Shown: positions 34,086-43,344, counted from the first letter of the stretch. The stretch: DNA of 64,000 nucleotides from Scleromatobacter sp038243995 (GCA_038243995.1 JBBRTV010000031.1:1-64000); one strand, 5' to 3'. Program-made: numbers and translations. The notes: a model not told the origin generated them from the letters alone.

Positions 34086-35945
34086 ATGACTGCCTCTACC
34101 GCCGCAACGACGACCCTCGCCCCGACGCCGGCCGAGGCGGAGCGCGAACGCGAGCTCGCGCTGGCGCGATCGGGCGGCATGCAGCTGGCAGACCTGCTCG
34201 ACCGCGCGACCAGCCTGAACCAGCAAGGGCACAAGGAGGCTTCGGCCGCCCTCTACGAGAACTGGATCGCGAATACCGAGTCACCGCACCGGCACGTCGC
34301 CTGCTTCAACTGGGGCACGGTGCTGGCGGCGATGGGCCGTCATGCGCAGGCGGAGCAGGCCTACCGCCAGGCGCTCGTCTTCAAGCCCGATTTCCTGCAG
34401 GCCTGCCTCAACCTGGGCCACCAGCTCGAGCAGATGAAGAAGCCCGACGAGGCGCTGGCCCAGTGGGGCCGGGTGATCGAGCTGACCGATGCCGGCGCCC
34501 CGGCTGAACTCGAACTGCGCCTGCACGCAGTCAACAACAGCGCGCGCCTGCTCGAGACGCTGCGGCGCTACGACGAGGCCGAGCGCGCCATGGTGCAGAG
34601 CCTGCAGCTCAAGCCTGCGCAGGCCGACGTCGTCCAGCACTATGTCCACCTGCGCCAGAAGATGTGCGCCTGGCCGATCTACCAGCCGGTGGGCGAGGTC
34701 ACGCACAACCAGTTGCTGGTCGGCACGTCGCCGCTCGCGATGCTGAGCGCCACCGACGACCCCGCGCTACATCTGCTGGCCGCGCAGAAGTTCGCCTTCG
34801 AACGCATCCCCAAGGCCCTCGCGCAGCACCTCCACGCGACCGGGCCGAAGCGCGCGGGCAAGGTGCGCGTCGGCTACCTGTCGGGCGACCTCTGCCTGCA
34901 CGCGGTCGGCCTGCTGGTGCCCGAGCTGCTCGAGCTGCACGATCGCGAGCGCTTCGAGGTCTTCGCGTTCTGCTGGAGCCGCGAGGACGGCACCGCCCAG
35001 CGCAAGCGTCTCGTCGCCGGCGTCGATCGCCTGGTGCGCATCGACGCCCTGGACGATCTCACCGCGGCCCGGCTCATCGCCGGCTACGGCATCGACATCC
35101 TGGTCGATCTCCAGGGCCTGACCAGCGGCGCGCGCCCGGCCATCCTCGGCATGCGGCCGGCGCCCGTGCAGGTCAGCTATCTCGGCTTCCCGGGCTGTTC
35201 CGGCATTCCCGGCGTCGACTGGATCATCGCCGACCGCTACGTGATGCCGCCGGAGCAGCTGCCCTTCAGCACGGAGCGCCCGCTGTACCTGGACCGCTGC
35301 TACCAGGTGAGCGACCGCCAGCGCGAGATCGGGCCGCTGCCCACGCGCGCCACCTACGGTCTGCCGATGGATGCGTTCGTGTTCTGCTCGTTCAACAACA
35401 ACTTCAAGTTCACGGAAGACGTCTTCGACAGCTGGATGCGCATCGTGCGCGCAGTCGACGACAGCGTGATGTGGCTGCTGGCCGACAACGACTGGTGCCG
35501 CGAGAACATGTTGGCGCGCGCCGAGAGCCTGGGCGTCGCCCGCGAGCGCCTGCATTTCGCGCCGCGCGTCAGCCCCGCCGATTACCTGGCGCGGTTCACG
35601 CTCGCCGACCTCGTGCTCGATACGTTCCCCTACAACGCCGGCACCACCGCCAGCGATGCGCTCTGGATGGGCACGCCGATCCTGACGCTGTCGGGCCGCA
35701 GCTACATCTCGCGCATGGCGGGCAGCCTGCTGACGCACGTCGGCCTGCCCGAGCTGGCGACCGAGTCGCTGGCGCAGTACGAGCGGCTCGCGATCCAGCT
35801 CGGTCGCAACCCGCAGCGCATCGCCTCGTACAAGCGCTACCTCGCCGAGCATGGCCGCTCGTCGCCGCTGTTCGACGTGCCGGGCTTCGTGCGCGATCTC
35901 GAGATCGAGTTCGAGCGCCTCGCGTTCGCCAGCCGGAACGCCTGA
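34086..35945 (+). CDS. TPR glycosyltransferase of family GT41 (O-GlcNAc transferase/SPINDLY-like)
   Basis: Probable protein O-glycosyltransferase of 619 residues. The N-terminal third is TPR repeats (FNWGTVLAAMGRHAQAEQAY, LNLGHQLEQMKKPDEALAQW, ARLLETLRRYDEAERAM). The C-terminal two-thirds carries GT41 signatures: VGYLSGDLCLHAVGLLVPEL, LTSGARPAILGMRPAPVQVS, YLGFPGCSGIPGVDWIIADR, FCSFNNNFKF and the nucleotide-sugar region DTFPYNAGTTASDALWMGTP. The ATG at 34086 (MTASTAATT) is used; the longer frame is leader-like. It lies 29 bp before a type I secretion operon, suggesting that it modifies the exported protein in the cytoplasm. The sugar donor and target are unknown. Confidence 0.88.
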   Translation: MTASTAATTTLAPTPAEAERERELALARSGGMQLADLLDRATSLNQQGHKEASAALYENWIANTESPHRHVACFNWGTVLAAMGRHAQAEQAYRQALVFKPDFLQACLNLGHQLEQMKKPDEALAQWGRVIELTDAGAPAELELRLHAVNNSARLLETLRRYDEAERAMVQSLQLKPAQADVVQHYVHLRQKMCAWPIYQPVGEVTHNQLLVGTSPLAMLSATDDPALHLLAAQKFAFERIPKALAQHLHATGPKRAGKVRVGYLSGDLCLHAVGLLVPELLELHDRERFEVFAFCWSREDGTAQRKRLVAGVDRLVRIDALDDLTAARLIAGYGIDILVDLQGLTSGARPAILGMRPAPVQVSYLGFPGCSGIPGVDWIIADRYVMPPEQLPFSTERPLYLDRCYQVSDRQREIGPLPTRATYGLPMDAFVFCSFNNNFKFTEDVFDSWMRIVRAVDDSVMWLLADNDWCRENMLARAESLGVARERLHFAPRVSPADYLARFTLADLVLDTFPYNAGTTASDALWMGTPILTLSGRSYISRMAGSLLTHVGLPELATESLAQYERLAIQLGRNPQRIASYKRYLAEHGRSSPLFDVPGFVRDLEIEFERLAFASRNA

Positions 35946-35974
35946 GAGGCTGACGCCGCCCGACCGCCCACTCG

Positions 35975-38398
35975 ATGAAGCCTCGTCAGGACCCCTTCCT
36001 GGATTTCGACTCCGGCCCGCAACAGCGGCCGGTGGACGAGTCCGGCGCCGCGCCGAACTTTCGCGACCGCCAAGGCGCGGCGGAAGAGGGCGGCCGGGCG
36101 AGCCACGCGCCGGCCTCGCCGGACGGCGAGCCCGGCGCGCCGGTCGACCTGGACGCGGTCGGCCTCGATCACGACGCGCTGCTGCATTCGCTCGTCTTCC
36201 TGACCCGCCATCACGGCAATGAGCGCTCCGCGCAGTCGCTGCTCGACGGCATGCCTGTCAGCGGCGTGCTGGGGCCCGACCAGGCCGTGCGCGTGATGCG
36301 CATGGCGGGCTACAGCGCGGGCTTGATGCAGCGCCGCCTCGGCGACATCAACGCGCTGCTGCTGCCGGCCGTGCTGTTGCTGAAGAACGGCGACGCGTGC
36401 GTGCTCGTCGAGCGCTTCGACACGCTGCGGGACGGGTCGCCGCTGTGCGAAGTCGTGATGCCGGGCCCCGAATCGCATACCTGCCGCGCGACCGAGAAAG
36501 AGCTCGAGGCCGAGTACCTCGGCTTCGCGCTCGTGGCCACGCCGCTTCCGCAGCAGCAGGGCGCCCCGGGCCAGGCGGCGAACCTGATCGACCCGCAGGG
36601 CCACTGGCTCTGGGGCACGCTGCGCCGCTTCGTGCCTTACTACCGCTCGGCCATGCTCGCCTCGCTGCTGAGCAACGTGCTGATGCTCGTGAGCGGCCTC
36701 GTGACCTCGGTGGTCTACGACAAGGTGATCCCGCACCAGGCCTTCGTCACCCTGTGGGCGCTGGCAGCCGGCGCGGGCCTGGCGATCTTCTTCGACCTGC
36801 TGTCGCGCCAGTTGCGCAGCCACCTGATCGACACGGCCGGCAAGAAGGCCGACCTGCTCATCGGCTCGCTGCTGTTCCGCCAGACGCTGGGCGTGCGCAT
36901 GGAACATCGCCCCGAATCGGCGGGCACCTACGCGCACCACATGGCCCAGGTCGAGGTCGTGCGCGACTTCTTCGCGGGCGCCACGTTGTCGGCGCTGAGC
37001 GACCTGCCGTTCATCGCGCTGTTCATCGCCATGACCTTCATCATCGGCGGACCGCTCGGCTGGGTGCTGGTGCTCGCGCTGCCGCTGCTGGTGGGCATGG
37101 CGCTGGCCATCCAGACCAGCCTGCGGCGCGCCATGAGCGCCAACTTGACGCACATGGCCGACCTGCAGGGCGTGATCGTCGAGGCCGTCGAAGGCCTGGA
37201 AGACCTGAAGGCCGTCGGCGCGCAAGGGCGCTTCCTGCACCGCTACGAAGACGCCACCGCCGCGGCCGCCGAGACGGCGCTGAAGGCGCGCGGCATGTCG
37301 AGCTGGACCAGCAACATGTCGATGGTCTCGCAGCAGGCGGTCACGCTGGTCATGCTGGTGTGGGGCGTCTACCTGATCCACGACGGCGTCATCACCGGGG
37401 GCGCGCTGATCGGCGCCGTGATGTATGCCGGCCGCGCCGTCGCGCCGCTCAGCAGCGTCGTCGGCCTTGCCACGCGCTACCAGGGTGCGCGCGCCGCGAT
37501 GGTGTCGCTCGACCATCTCATGAGCCTGCCGACCGAGCGCGAGAAGGGCCGCAGCTACGTCACGGGGCACCGCGTCACGGGGCGCATCGGCCTGCATGAA
37601 TTGAGCTTCGCCTATCCGCAGACCAGCGACGCCCCGGCGCCGCGCGTGCTCAAGGGCGTGACAGTGCGGGTGACGCCGGGCGAGCGCATCGCCGTCCTCG
37701 GGCGCATCGGCAGCGGCAAGTCGACGATCCTGCGCCTGATGGCCGGGCTCTACCAGCCGACCGAGGGCATGGTCGACGTCGACGGCATCGACCTGCGCCA
37801 GATCGATCCGGCCGACTACCGCCAGCGCGTCGGTTTCGTCTCGCAGGAGCCGCGCCTGTTCAAGGGAACGCTGCGCGACAACGTGATGATGGGGCGTCCC
37901 AACCTCGATTCGGCGCGCCTGGCCGAGGTGGCGCGCGTCACCGGGCTCGACCGCGTCGTCGCCGCGCATCCGCAAGGCTGGGAGCTGTCGGTCGGCGAGA
38001 TGGGCGGACTGCTCTCGGGCGGCCAGCGCCAGCTCGTCGCCCTCGCGCGCTGCCTCATCACGAAGCCGCAGATCCTTTTGATGGACGAGCCCACCAGTTC
38101 GATGGACGCGCAGTCCGAGGTGATGTTCCTGCGCCAGCTCAAGGAGGCGGCCGGTACGCGCACGCTGATCATGGTCACGCATCGCCCCGCGGTGCTGGAG
38201 CTGGTCGACCGCATCCTCGTGGTCGACGGCGGCAAGATCGTGCTGGACGGGCCGAAGGCCGCGGTGCTGGCGGCGCTGTCGGGGGTGAAGCCCGCGGCGA
38301 CTGCGGCGCCGGCGCCGGCCGCGGCGCTGGCGCCCGAGCCGCAGAACCTCGCCCGCCAAGCTGCGGCCCAGCCGATGGAAAGGGCCGAAGCCGCCTGA
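35975..38398 (+). CDS. type I secretion ABC exporter with degenerate C39-like domain
   Basis: Inner-membrane ATPase of a type I secretion system (HlyB/LapB class), 807 residues. A charged tail is followed by a C39 peptidase-like domain (residues about 65-190, DALLHSLVFLTRHHGNERSAQ) that has no cysteine at the catalytic position, so it should bind rather than cleave substrate. Then come the membrane domain (YYRSAMLASLLSNVLMLVSG ... LPFIALFIAMTFIIGG) and the nucleotide-binding domain with Walker A GRIGSGKST, signature LSGGQRQ and Walker B ILLMDEPTSSMD. An Ala/Pro-rich tail ends the protein. hlyD- and tolC-like genes follow. Confidence 0.92.
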   Translation: MKPRQDPFLDFDSGPQQRPVDESGAAPNFRDRQGAAEEGGRASHAPASPDGEPGAPVDLDAVGLDHDALLHSLVFLTRHHGNERSAQSLLDGMPVSGVLGPDQAVRVMRMAGYSAGLMQRRLGDINALLLPAVLLLKNGDACVLVERFDTLRDGSPLCEVVMPGPESHTCRATEKELEAEYLGFALVATPLPQQQGAPGQAANLIDPQGHWLWGTLRRFVPYYRSAMLASLLSNVLMLVSGLVTSVVYDKVIPHQAFVTLWALAAGAGLAIFFDLLSRQLRSHLIDTAGKKADLLIGSLLFRQTLGVRMEHRPESAGTYAHHMAQVEVVRDFFAGATLSALSDLPFIALFIAMTFIIGGPLGWVLVLALPLLVGMALAIQTSLRRAMSANLTHMADLQGVIVEAVEGLEDLKAVGAQGRFLHRYEDATAAAAETALKARGMSSWTSNMSMVSQQAVTLVMLVWGVYLIHDGVITGGALIGAVMYAGRAVAPLSSVVGLATRYQGARAAMVSLDHLMSLPTEREKGRSYVTGHRVTGRIGLHELSFAYPQTSDAPAPRVLKGVTVRVTPGERIAVLGRIGSGKSTILRLMAGLYQPTEGMVDVDGIDLRQIDPADYRQRVGFVSQEPRLFKGTLRDNVMMGRPNLDSARLAEVARVTGLDRVVAAHPQGWELSVGEMGGLLSGGQRQLVALARCLITKPQILLMDEPTSSMDAQSEVMFLRQLKEAAGTRTLIMVTHRPAVLELVDRILVVDGGKIVLDGPKAAVLAALSGVKPAATAAPAPAAALAPEPQNLARQAAAQPMERAEAA

Positions 38399-38431
38399 CG
38401 CGTCCGCGTCCACCGGTTTCCCGACATCGCC

Positions 38432-39676
38432 ATGTTCTGGTCGCGCAAGACCTCTCCCGTCGTGCCCGCCGGCCGTCCGCGCCGGGGCGACGACGCCTTC
38501 ATGAGCGGCGTGCGCGCCGCGCAGGTCGTCGAGTCGTCGCCGCATATCGCGTGGGTGCTGTACCTGATGGCCGCGGCAATCGCGGCCACGCTGGCCTGGG
38601 CCTCCGTCGCCCGCGTCGACGAGGTCACGAAGGCGGACGCGCGGGTGATTCCCGAAGGCCGCGAACAGGTCATCGCCAGCCTGGAAGGGGGGATCCTGCG
38701 CGAACTGTTCGTGCGCGAAGGCCAGCAGGTGGACGCGGGGCAGGACCTGGCCGAGCTCGATCCCACGCGCTTCGAGGCGCAGCAGGCCGAGGGCGAGACG
38801 AAGCGGATCGCTCTGCGGGCGTCGATCGCGCGCCTGACGGCCGAGTCGACCGGCCGGGCGCCCACCTTTCCGCCCGACGTGCTGGCGGTGCCGCAGGTGG
38901 CGCAGAGCGAGCAGGATTCGTACGCGGCGCGCAAGCGCGCGCTCGACGAGGCCATCGGCTCCAATGCGCGGGGCATCGCGTTGCTGCGGCGCGAGCTGGG
39001 CGTCTCCGAAGCGATGTCGGCGAAGGGCCTGCTGTCGGAAGTCGAGGTGTTGCACCTGCGACGCCAGGTCAACGACCTCGACCTGCAGAGCCAGGACCGC
39101 ATCAATCGCTTTCGCCAGGACGCCAGCACCGAGCTCGCCAAGCTGCAGACCGACCTGCGCCAGATCGAGGAGCAGCAGGCCGGGCGCCAGGACGTGCTGC
39201 GCCGCACGACCATCAAGTCGCCGGTGCACGGGCTGGTCAAGAACATCCGCAGCAATACCCTCGGCGGCATCATCGGCCCGGGCGCGCCCATCATGGAGAT
39301 CGTGCCGCTGGGCAAGCGCACGCTGATCGAGGCGCGCGTCAAGCCGGGCGACATCGGCTTCCTGCAGGTGGGGCAGACCGCGAAGATCAAGCTCGCCGCC
39401 TACGACTTCACGATCTACGGCGGGCTCGACGGCAGCATCGAGTCGATCAGCCCCGATGCGATCGGCGACGCGGAGCACACCGTGGGCGGAAACGATCCGA
39501 CGTATTACCGCGTGATGCTGCGCGTCGACAACAACGCGCTGCATGAAAAGGGCAAGACCTTGCCGGTGCTGCCCGGCATGACCGGCAGCGCCGAGGTGCG
39601 GATAGGCGAGCGTTCGGTGCTCAACTTCCTGTTGCGGCCGATGATCAAGTCCAAGGAAGCCTTCCGAGAGAGATGA
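38432..39676 (+). CDS. HlyD-family periplasmic adaptor of type I secretion
   Basis: Membrane-fusion protein bridging the ABC exporter and the TolC channel, 414 residues. A short cytoplasmic segment and one membrane helix (VLYLMAAAIAATLAWASVA) precede a lipoyl-like half (IASLEGGILRELFVREGQQV), a long coiled-coil hairpin (residues about 120-265) and the C-terminal beta domain with the HlyD-type signature GMTGSAEVRIGERSVLNFL. It starts 33 bp after the exporter gene. The stop codon lies inside the first copy of a 20-bp direct repeat. Confidence 0.93.
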   Translation: MFWSRKTSPVVPAGRPRRGDDAFMSGVRAAQVVESSPHIAWVLYLMAAAIAATLAWASVARVDEVTKADARVIPEGREQVIASLEGGILRELFVREGQQVDAGQDLAELDPTRFEAQQAEGETKRIALRASIARLTAESTGRAPTFPPDVLAVPQVAQSEQDSYAARKRALDEAIGSNARGIALLRRELGVSEAMSAKGLLSEVEVLHLRRQVNDLDLQSQDRINRFRQDASTELAKLQTDLRQIEEQQAGRQDVLRRTTIKSPVHGLVKNIRSNTLGGIIGPGAPIMEIVPLGKRTLIEARVKPGDIGFLQVGQTAKIKLAAYDFTIYGGLDGSIESISPDAIGDAEHTVGGNDPTYYRVMLRVDNNALHEKGKTLPVLPGMTGSAEVRIGERSVLNFLLRPMIKSKEAFRER

Positions 39677-39713
39677 CGGCCCCCACGCTCCGGGATGACG
39701 GCCCCCACGCTCC
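39672..39713 (+). repeat. 20-bp direct repeat, 22-bp period
   Basis: GATGACGGCCCCCACGCTCC occurs at 39672-39691 and again at 39694-39713. The first copy contains the hlyD stop codon. It leads into the hairpin element at 39722-39765. Confidence 0.9.
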
Positions 39714-39721
39714 CTCCGGTC

Positions 39722-39765
39722 GCTGCCCCCCGAGGGGGAGCTTCGGTTCGGCTCGGCTGCGAGCC
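39722..39765. repeat. palindromic intergenic element before the tolC-like gene
   Basis: Two adjacent hairpins: GCTGCCCCC/GGGGGAGC around CGA (39722-39741) and GGCTCG/CGAGCC with loop GCTG (39750-39765). With the repeat just upstream this resembles GC-rich dispersed palindromes that I recall from Burkholderiales intergenic regions; that resemblance is from memory. The rest of the gap to 39967 is G-rich and shows no gene. Confidence 0.5.
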
Positions 39766-39967
39766 TCGCTTCCCTTTTCTTGGGTGGGCCTGCGGCCGGC
39801 TGAAACCTCTCCTCCTCCGATTGGGATGCGGTCTGATGGGTGGGGGGCGCGGGGCGGAATTGCGGGGGGAATGGCTTTGTTTCCCGGGGTTCGGCGGGAG
39901 GGATTCCGGGGTGTACTCGCACGGTGCCGTTCGACTGCAGGGACGGCTTTGCAAGGAGCAGGCCCGC

Positions 39968-41440
39968 ATGGGACTCGAGCACGGGAAACCTGGATGGATC
40001 GTCGTCGTCGCGCTGGCCGCCGCACTCGGGGCTGCCGTGTCGACGAGCGCCGCCGCGCCGACCCGGCTCGCGGCGCCGGCGGCCGCGCCGGTGTCTTCGC
40101 CGTTCACCAGCCGCTGCATCGAGGACGACAACGCGGAGCAGAAGACCGCCGCTGCCGCGCGTGCAACCGCCATGGCCGGCGCGGCGTCGGCCGGAGCGAA
40201 GTCGGCGCCGGGCGCGACGCCGCAGCCCGCGACGGCGGGTGCCGTCGCACCGCGCATGAACCTGCTGGTCATGGTGCGCGACGCGATCCGGCGCAGCAAT
40301 GCCGTCGGGGCTTCGCGCCTGCTCGCGGAAGCCGCGTCGGTCGACATCGAAGAGACGCGCGCCTCCGCGCTGCCGCAGGTCGCCCTGTCGGGCCAGCTCG
40401 GCGGCATCGATGCCGGCATCGCAGGTGCGCCGGCGGCCCGCGGCATGCAATTCCAGGGCAGCGTCACGGTGGCGGCGCCGCTGTATGACGGCGGCCGCAT
40501 CAACGACCTGACGAGCTGGCGCAACCACCTTGCCGACGCCGCGCGGTTCGGCGAGATCTCGCAGCAGGAACAGGTGGCGCTGCAGACGGTCTCGCAGGCG
40601 CTCGAGCGCAGCCGCTACACCGTCGAGTCGCAGATCTACGAGCAGTACGCGCACAAGATGAGCTGCCTGGTCGAGGCGCTCCAGATGATCACCAGTGTCG
40701 ACAAGGGCCGCATGAGCGAGCTCGTGCAGGCGCGCAAGACGCAGCAGCAGGCGGAGCTGCTGCGCGACCAGTCGCTCTCGCAGAAGCGCCTCGCCGAAGT
40801 CCGGTTGAAGCGCTTCATCGGCGACGCGCTGCCGTCGACCGAAGGCATCACCTCGGTGATGCTGGACACGCCGTCCCTGCCCGACCTGATCACGATCGCC
40901 GCGCGCTCGACCGAGGTCGCGCAGCTCGGCGCGCAGGCCGATGCGCTCGAAAGCTACGTGCGCGCCGTGCTCGACGGCCAGAAGCCCCAGCTCGGCTGGC
41001 TGGTGTCGGAAACCCGCTCGGCGGGCACCGGCAACTCGCGTTCGCTGTCCGGCGGGGTGACGTTCAGCGTGCCGCTGTTCAGCCCCTCCAGCAGCTACAC
41101 GACCGACGCCGCGCGGCGGCGCGCCGCAGCCGCGCGCCTGCAGCGAGACGACGCGCTCGAGGCGCGCAAGGAACGCATGACGGAGGTGCACGAACAGGCC
41201 GAGCACGCGATGGAACGTGCGCGCCGCGTCGTCGAGATCCTCCACAACACCGAGCTCGTGCGCAACTACACGTTGCAGCAGTGGCAGCAGCTGGGCAAGC
41301 GCTCGCTGTTCGACGTCATGGCCTCCGAGGGAGACCACTACACCATGCGCGTGCAATACGTCGATGCGCTGTACGACACGCAACAGTCGAATGCCTTGCT
41401 CTGGTCGCTGGGGCTCGGGCTGGCCGTGCATCTCCAGTGA
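39968..41440 (+). CDS. TolC-family outer-membrane channel of type I secretion
   Basis: Outer-membrane efflux protein of 490 residues, completing the secretion set. An N-terminal signal peptide (PGWIVVVALAAALGAAVSTSAAA) is followed by an Ala/Pro linker and two TolC-type halves of helices and strands (AIRRSNAVGASRLLAEAASV, SALPQVALSGQLGG, and later QQWQQLGKRSLFDVMASEGD). The ATG at 39968 is preceded by AAGGAG. The 291-bp gap to hlyD is unusual for this operon and holds repeats, so the gene may have its own promoter. Confidence 0.9.
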   Translation: MGLEHGKPGWIVVVALAAALGAAVSTSAAAPTRLAAPAAAPVSSPFTSRCIEDDNAEQKTAAAARATAMAGAASAGAKSAPGATPQPATAGAVAPRMNLLVMVRDAIRRSNAVGASRLLAEAASVDIEETRASALPQVALSGQLGGIDAGIAGAPAARGMQFQGSVTVAAPLYDGGRINDLTSWRNHLADAARFGEISQQEQVALQTVSQALERSRYTVESQIYEQYAHKMSCLVEALQMITSVDKGRMSELVQARKTQQQAELLRDQSLSQKRLAEVRLKRFIGDALPSTEGITSVMLDTPSLPDLITIAARSTEVAQLGAQADALESYVRAVLDGQKPQLGWLVSETRSAGTGNSRSLSGGVTFSVPLFSPSSSYTTDAARRRAAAARLQRDDALEARKERMTEVHEQAEHAMERARRVVEILHNTELVRNYTLQQWQQLGKRSLFDVMASEGDHYTMRVQYVDALYDTQQSNALLWSLGLGLAVHLQ

Positions 41441-41495
41441 GTCGCGCCCGCCATCGAACGGGCGGCACCGATGCGCCCCGTACCGAGATGACCCC

Positions 41496-42323
41496 ATGAC
41501 GATGCCGCCCGCCGTTCACCTTCACCAGATCGCCTACTCGCCCGCGACGCGCGACGCGATCGAGCCTGGTTTTGCGCTGCTCGACAACCTAGAGAACGCG
41601 CGCCCCGACTGGTTCGAGTACTGGCCGATCCGCCGGTACCTCGCCTCGACCACGCTGGACGAAGACGCGTTCTACGGCTTCTTCAGCCCCAAGTTCGGCC
41701 GCAAGACGCTGCGCTCGCATGCCGACGTCGTCCGATTCGTGCAGGCCGCGGCGCCGCGGGCGGACGTGGTGCTGTTCTCGCCCCAGCCCGACATGGCCGC
41801 GTTCTTCCTCAACGTCTTCGAGCAGGCCGAGGCCTTCGACCCCGGCCTGACCGCCGCGTTCGAGCGCTTCCTGGCGCACGTCGGGCGACCGGTCAAGCTC
41901 GGTCCGCTGGTGATGGATTCGCGCCAGATCGTCTTCTCCAACTACTTCGTGGCGCGCCCCGCCTTCTGGCGCGCCTGGTCGGCGCTGGCGGACCGGTTCT
42001 TCGACGTCTGCGAAGGCCCGTCGTCCGAACTGCAGCGCGACCTGACGGCGCCGACGACCTACCCGGGCGCGGCACAGCGCAAGGTCTTCCTGTCCGAACG
42101 CATCGCGTCGCTCGTGCTGACGATTGAGCCGGACTGGCGCAGCGTCGCCGCCGATCCGTACAACATGGGCTGGTCGATGTCGCGCTTGCGGGAATATCCG
42201 CAGGAAGCCGTGATCAGCGATGCGCTGAAGATCGCGTTCCGCGACCAGGGTTTTCCGGAGTACCTGCAGGCGTTCTCGAAGGTGCGGGAGCACTTCGGCG
42301 CCGGCAAGCCGCCGATCGCCTGA
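41496..42323 (+). CDS. uncharacterised 275-residue protein, possibly glycan-linked
   Basis: I do not recognise a named family with certainty. The protein is soluble-looking, with no signal peptide or membrane segment. It contains distinctive segments: DWFEYWPIRRYLASTTLDED, FYGFFSPKFGRKTLRSHADV, ADVVLFSPQPDMAAFFLNVF and DSRQIVFSNYFVARPAFW. Similar YWPIRR/FYGFFSPKF proteins are, from memory, found among polysaccharide or glycosyltransferase genes, which fits its place between the TolC gene and a convergent GT2 gene. The start is ATG at 41496; a second ATG two codons later is possible. Confidence 0.7.
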   Translation: MTMPPAVHLHQIAYSPATRDAIEPGFALLDNLENARPDWFEYWPIRRYLASTTLDEDAFYGFFSPKFGRKTLRSHADVVRFVQAAAPRADVVLFSPQPDMAAFFLNVFEQAEAFDPGLTAAFERFLAHVGRPVKLGPLVMDSRQIVFSNYFVARPAFWRAWSALADRFFDVCEGPSSELQRDLTAPTTYPGAAQRKVFLSERIASLVLTIEPDWRSVAADPYNMGWSMSRLREYPQEAVISDALKIAFRDQGFPEYLQAFSKVREHFGAGKPPIA

Positions 42324-42380
42324 AGGGGCGCGCCGACGCCGGGGCCCGGGCGCCGTGGCGGGCGCGGAGCGGCCCGTGCC

Positions 42381-43337
42381 TCAGAACCCGTTGGTCGCGA
42401 GGAAGTGTCGCCAGGCCTCGAGGAAGTGATCCTCGGCGTTCGGCAGTCCCTGCACCAGTTCCGGCAGCACGGCGATGAACGGGGCCATGTCGGCCTCGGC
42501 GGCGTAGCGGATGGCCACCGCGTTGCTCATCGTGGCGTAGTTCTGCCGCGCCAGCGCGTCGCCCAGGCGACCGAGGCGCCGTCCGCCGACGGCCAGGGCG
42601 ACGTGGCCGAGGTGCGCGGCCTTCATGATCGCGCTGTTGATGTTGGACGAGTTCTGCGACGGACTGGTGCGGAAGTAGCCCAGGTGATCCTGGATATGGC
42701 ACAGCGGGCGACGCATGCTCGCGGCCACGAATGCGCCGATGTCCCAGAGCCCGGCGTACGAGACATCGCCCAGGCGCGGATCGAGCAGGAGGTCGGCGCA
42801 ATCGGCGCGGAACAGGGCGTTGGAGAACTCGCCGAAGAAGTTGTTGCACGTCGTGACGGCGGTCATGAAGATGACCTGGTCGTCGAGCGCGATCATGCGG
42901 TTCGGGTTGGCGCGGATCGCGTCGGGCACCGGCTGGCCCTTGAGCGGCTGGCCCGTCTCGCTGGCCATCCAGCGCCGGCTCACCGAGCACGAGAAGTCGC
43001 CCGAGGCATGGGCGAAGAGGTGGCGTTCGTAGAACTCGGGGTAGATGACGTCGTCGTCGAGCAGGAGGTGGATCAGCTCGGCGCGACCGCCGGCGATCCT
43101 GACGAGGTGCTTGACGTTCTCGTAGGCGCCGTTGCGCGGACCCTCGTGGAACTCGATGTCGAGCCCGGCCCGCAGCGGCGCGCAGGAATCCGAGAACAGC
43201 GCCTGGCGGAACGCGCCGCCGGGGCTGTCGTCGGAAAACACGATCTTGTCGGATGGCCGGGTCTGCAGGCGCAGTCCGTTGAGCAGGTCGGGGATGTACT
43301 GGGTCTTGTACGCGGGGATCAGCGTGATGAGCTTCAT
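42381..43337 (-). CDS. GT2-like glycosyltransferase
   Basis: Probable cytoplasmic glycosyltransferase of 318 residues with a GT-A fold. The N-terminus KLITLIPAYKTQYIPDLLNG and the PSDKIVFSDDS segment form the nucleotide-binding part. IHLLLDDDVIYPEFYERHLF contains the DxD-type metal site, and an acceptor-region motif GLWDIGAFVAASM follows. It begins 7 bp downstream of the aminotransferase gene on the same strand, so the three sugar genes (45411 down to 42381) form one operon. It probably transfers the amino sugar made by its neighbours, which is inference. Confidence 0.8.
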   Translation of the reverse strand: MKLITLIPAYKTQYIPDLLNGLRLQTRPSDKIVFSDDSPGGAFRQALFSDSCAPLRAGLDIEFHEGPRNGAYENVKHLVRIAGGRAELIHLLLDDDVIYPEFYERHLFAHASGDFSCSVSRRWMASETGQPLKGQPVPDAIRANPNRMIALDDQVIFMTAVTTCNNFFGEFSNALFRADCADLLLDPRLGDVSYAGLWDIGAFVAASMRRPLCHIQDHLGYFRTSPSQNSSNINSAIMKAAHLGHVALAVGGRRLGRLGDALARQNYATMSNAVAIRYAAEADMAPFIAVLPELVQGLPNAEDHFLEAWRHFLATNGF

Positions 43338-43344
43338 GACGCGC

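Noticed and set aside
35837..41497. Very long open frame on the minus strand opposite the exporter genes
   Set aside because: It is an antisense shadow of GC-rich plus-strand genes with clear domains; its translation is His/Arg/Ala low-complexity without any fold signature.
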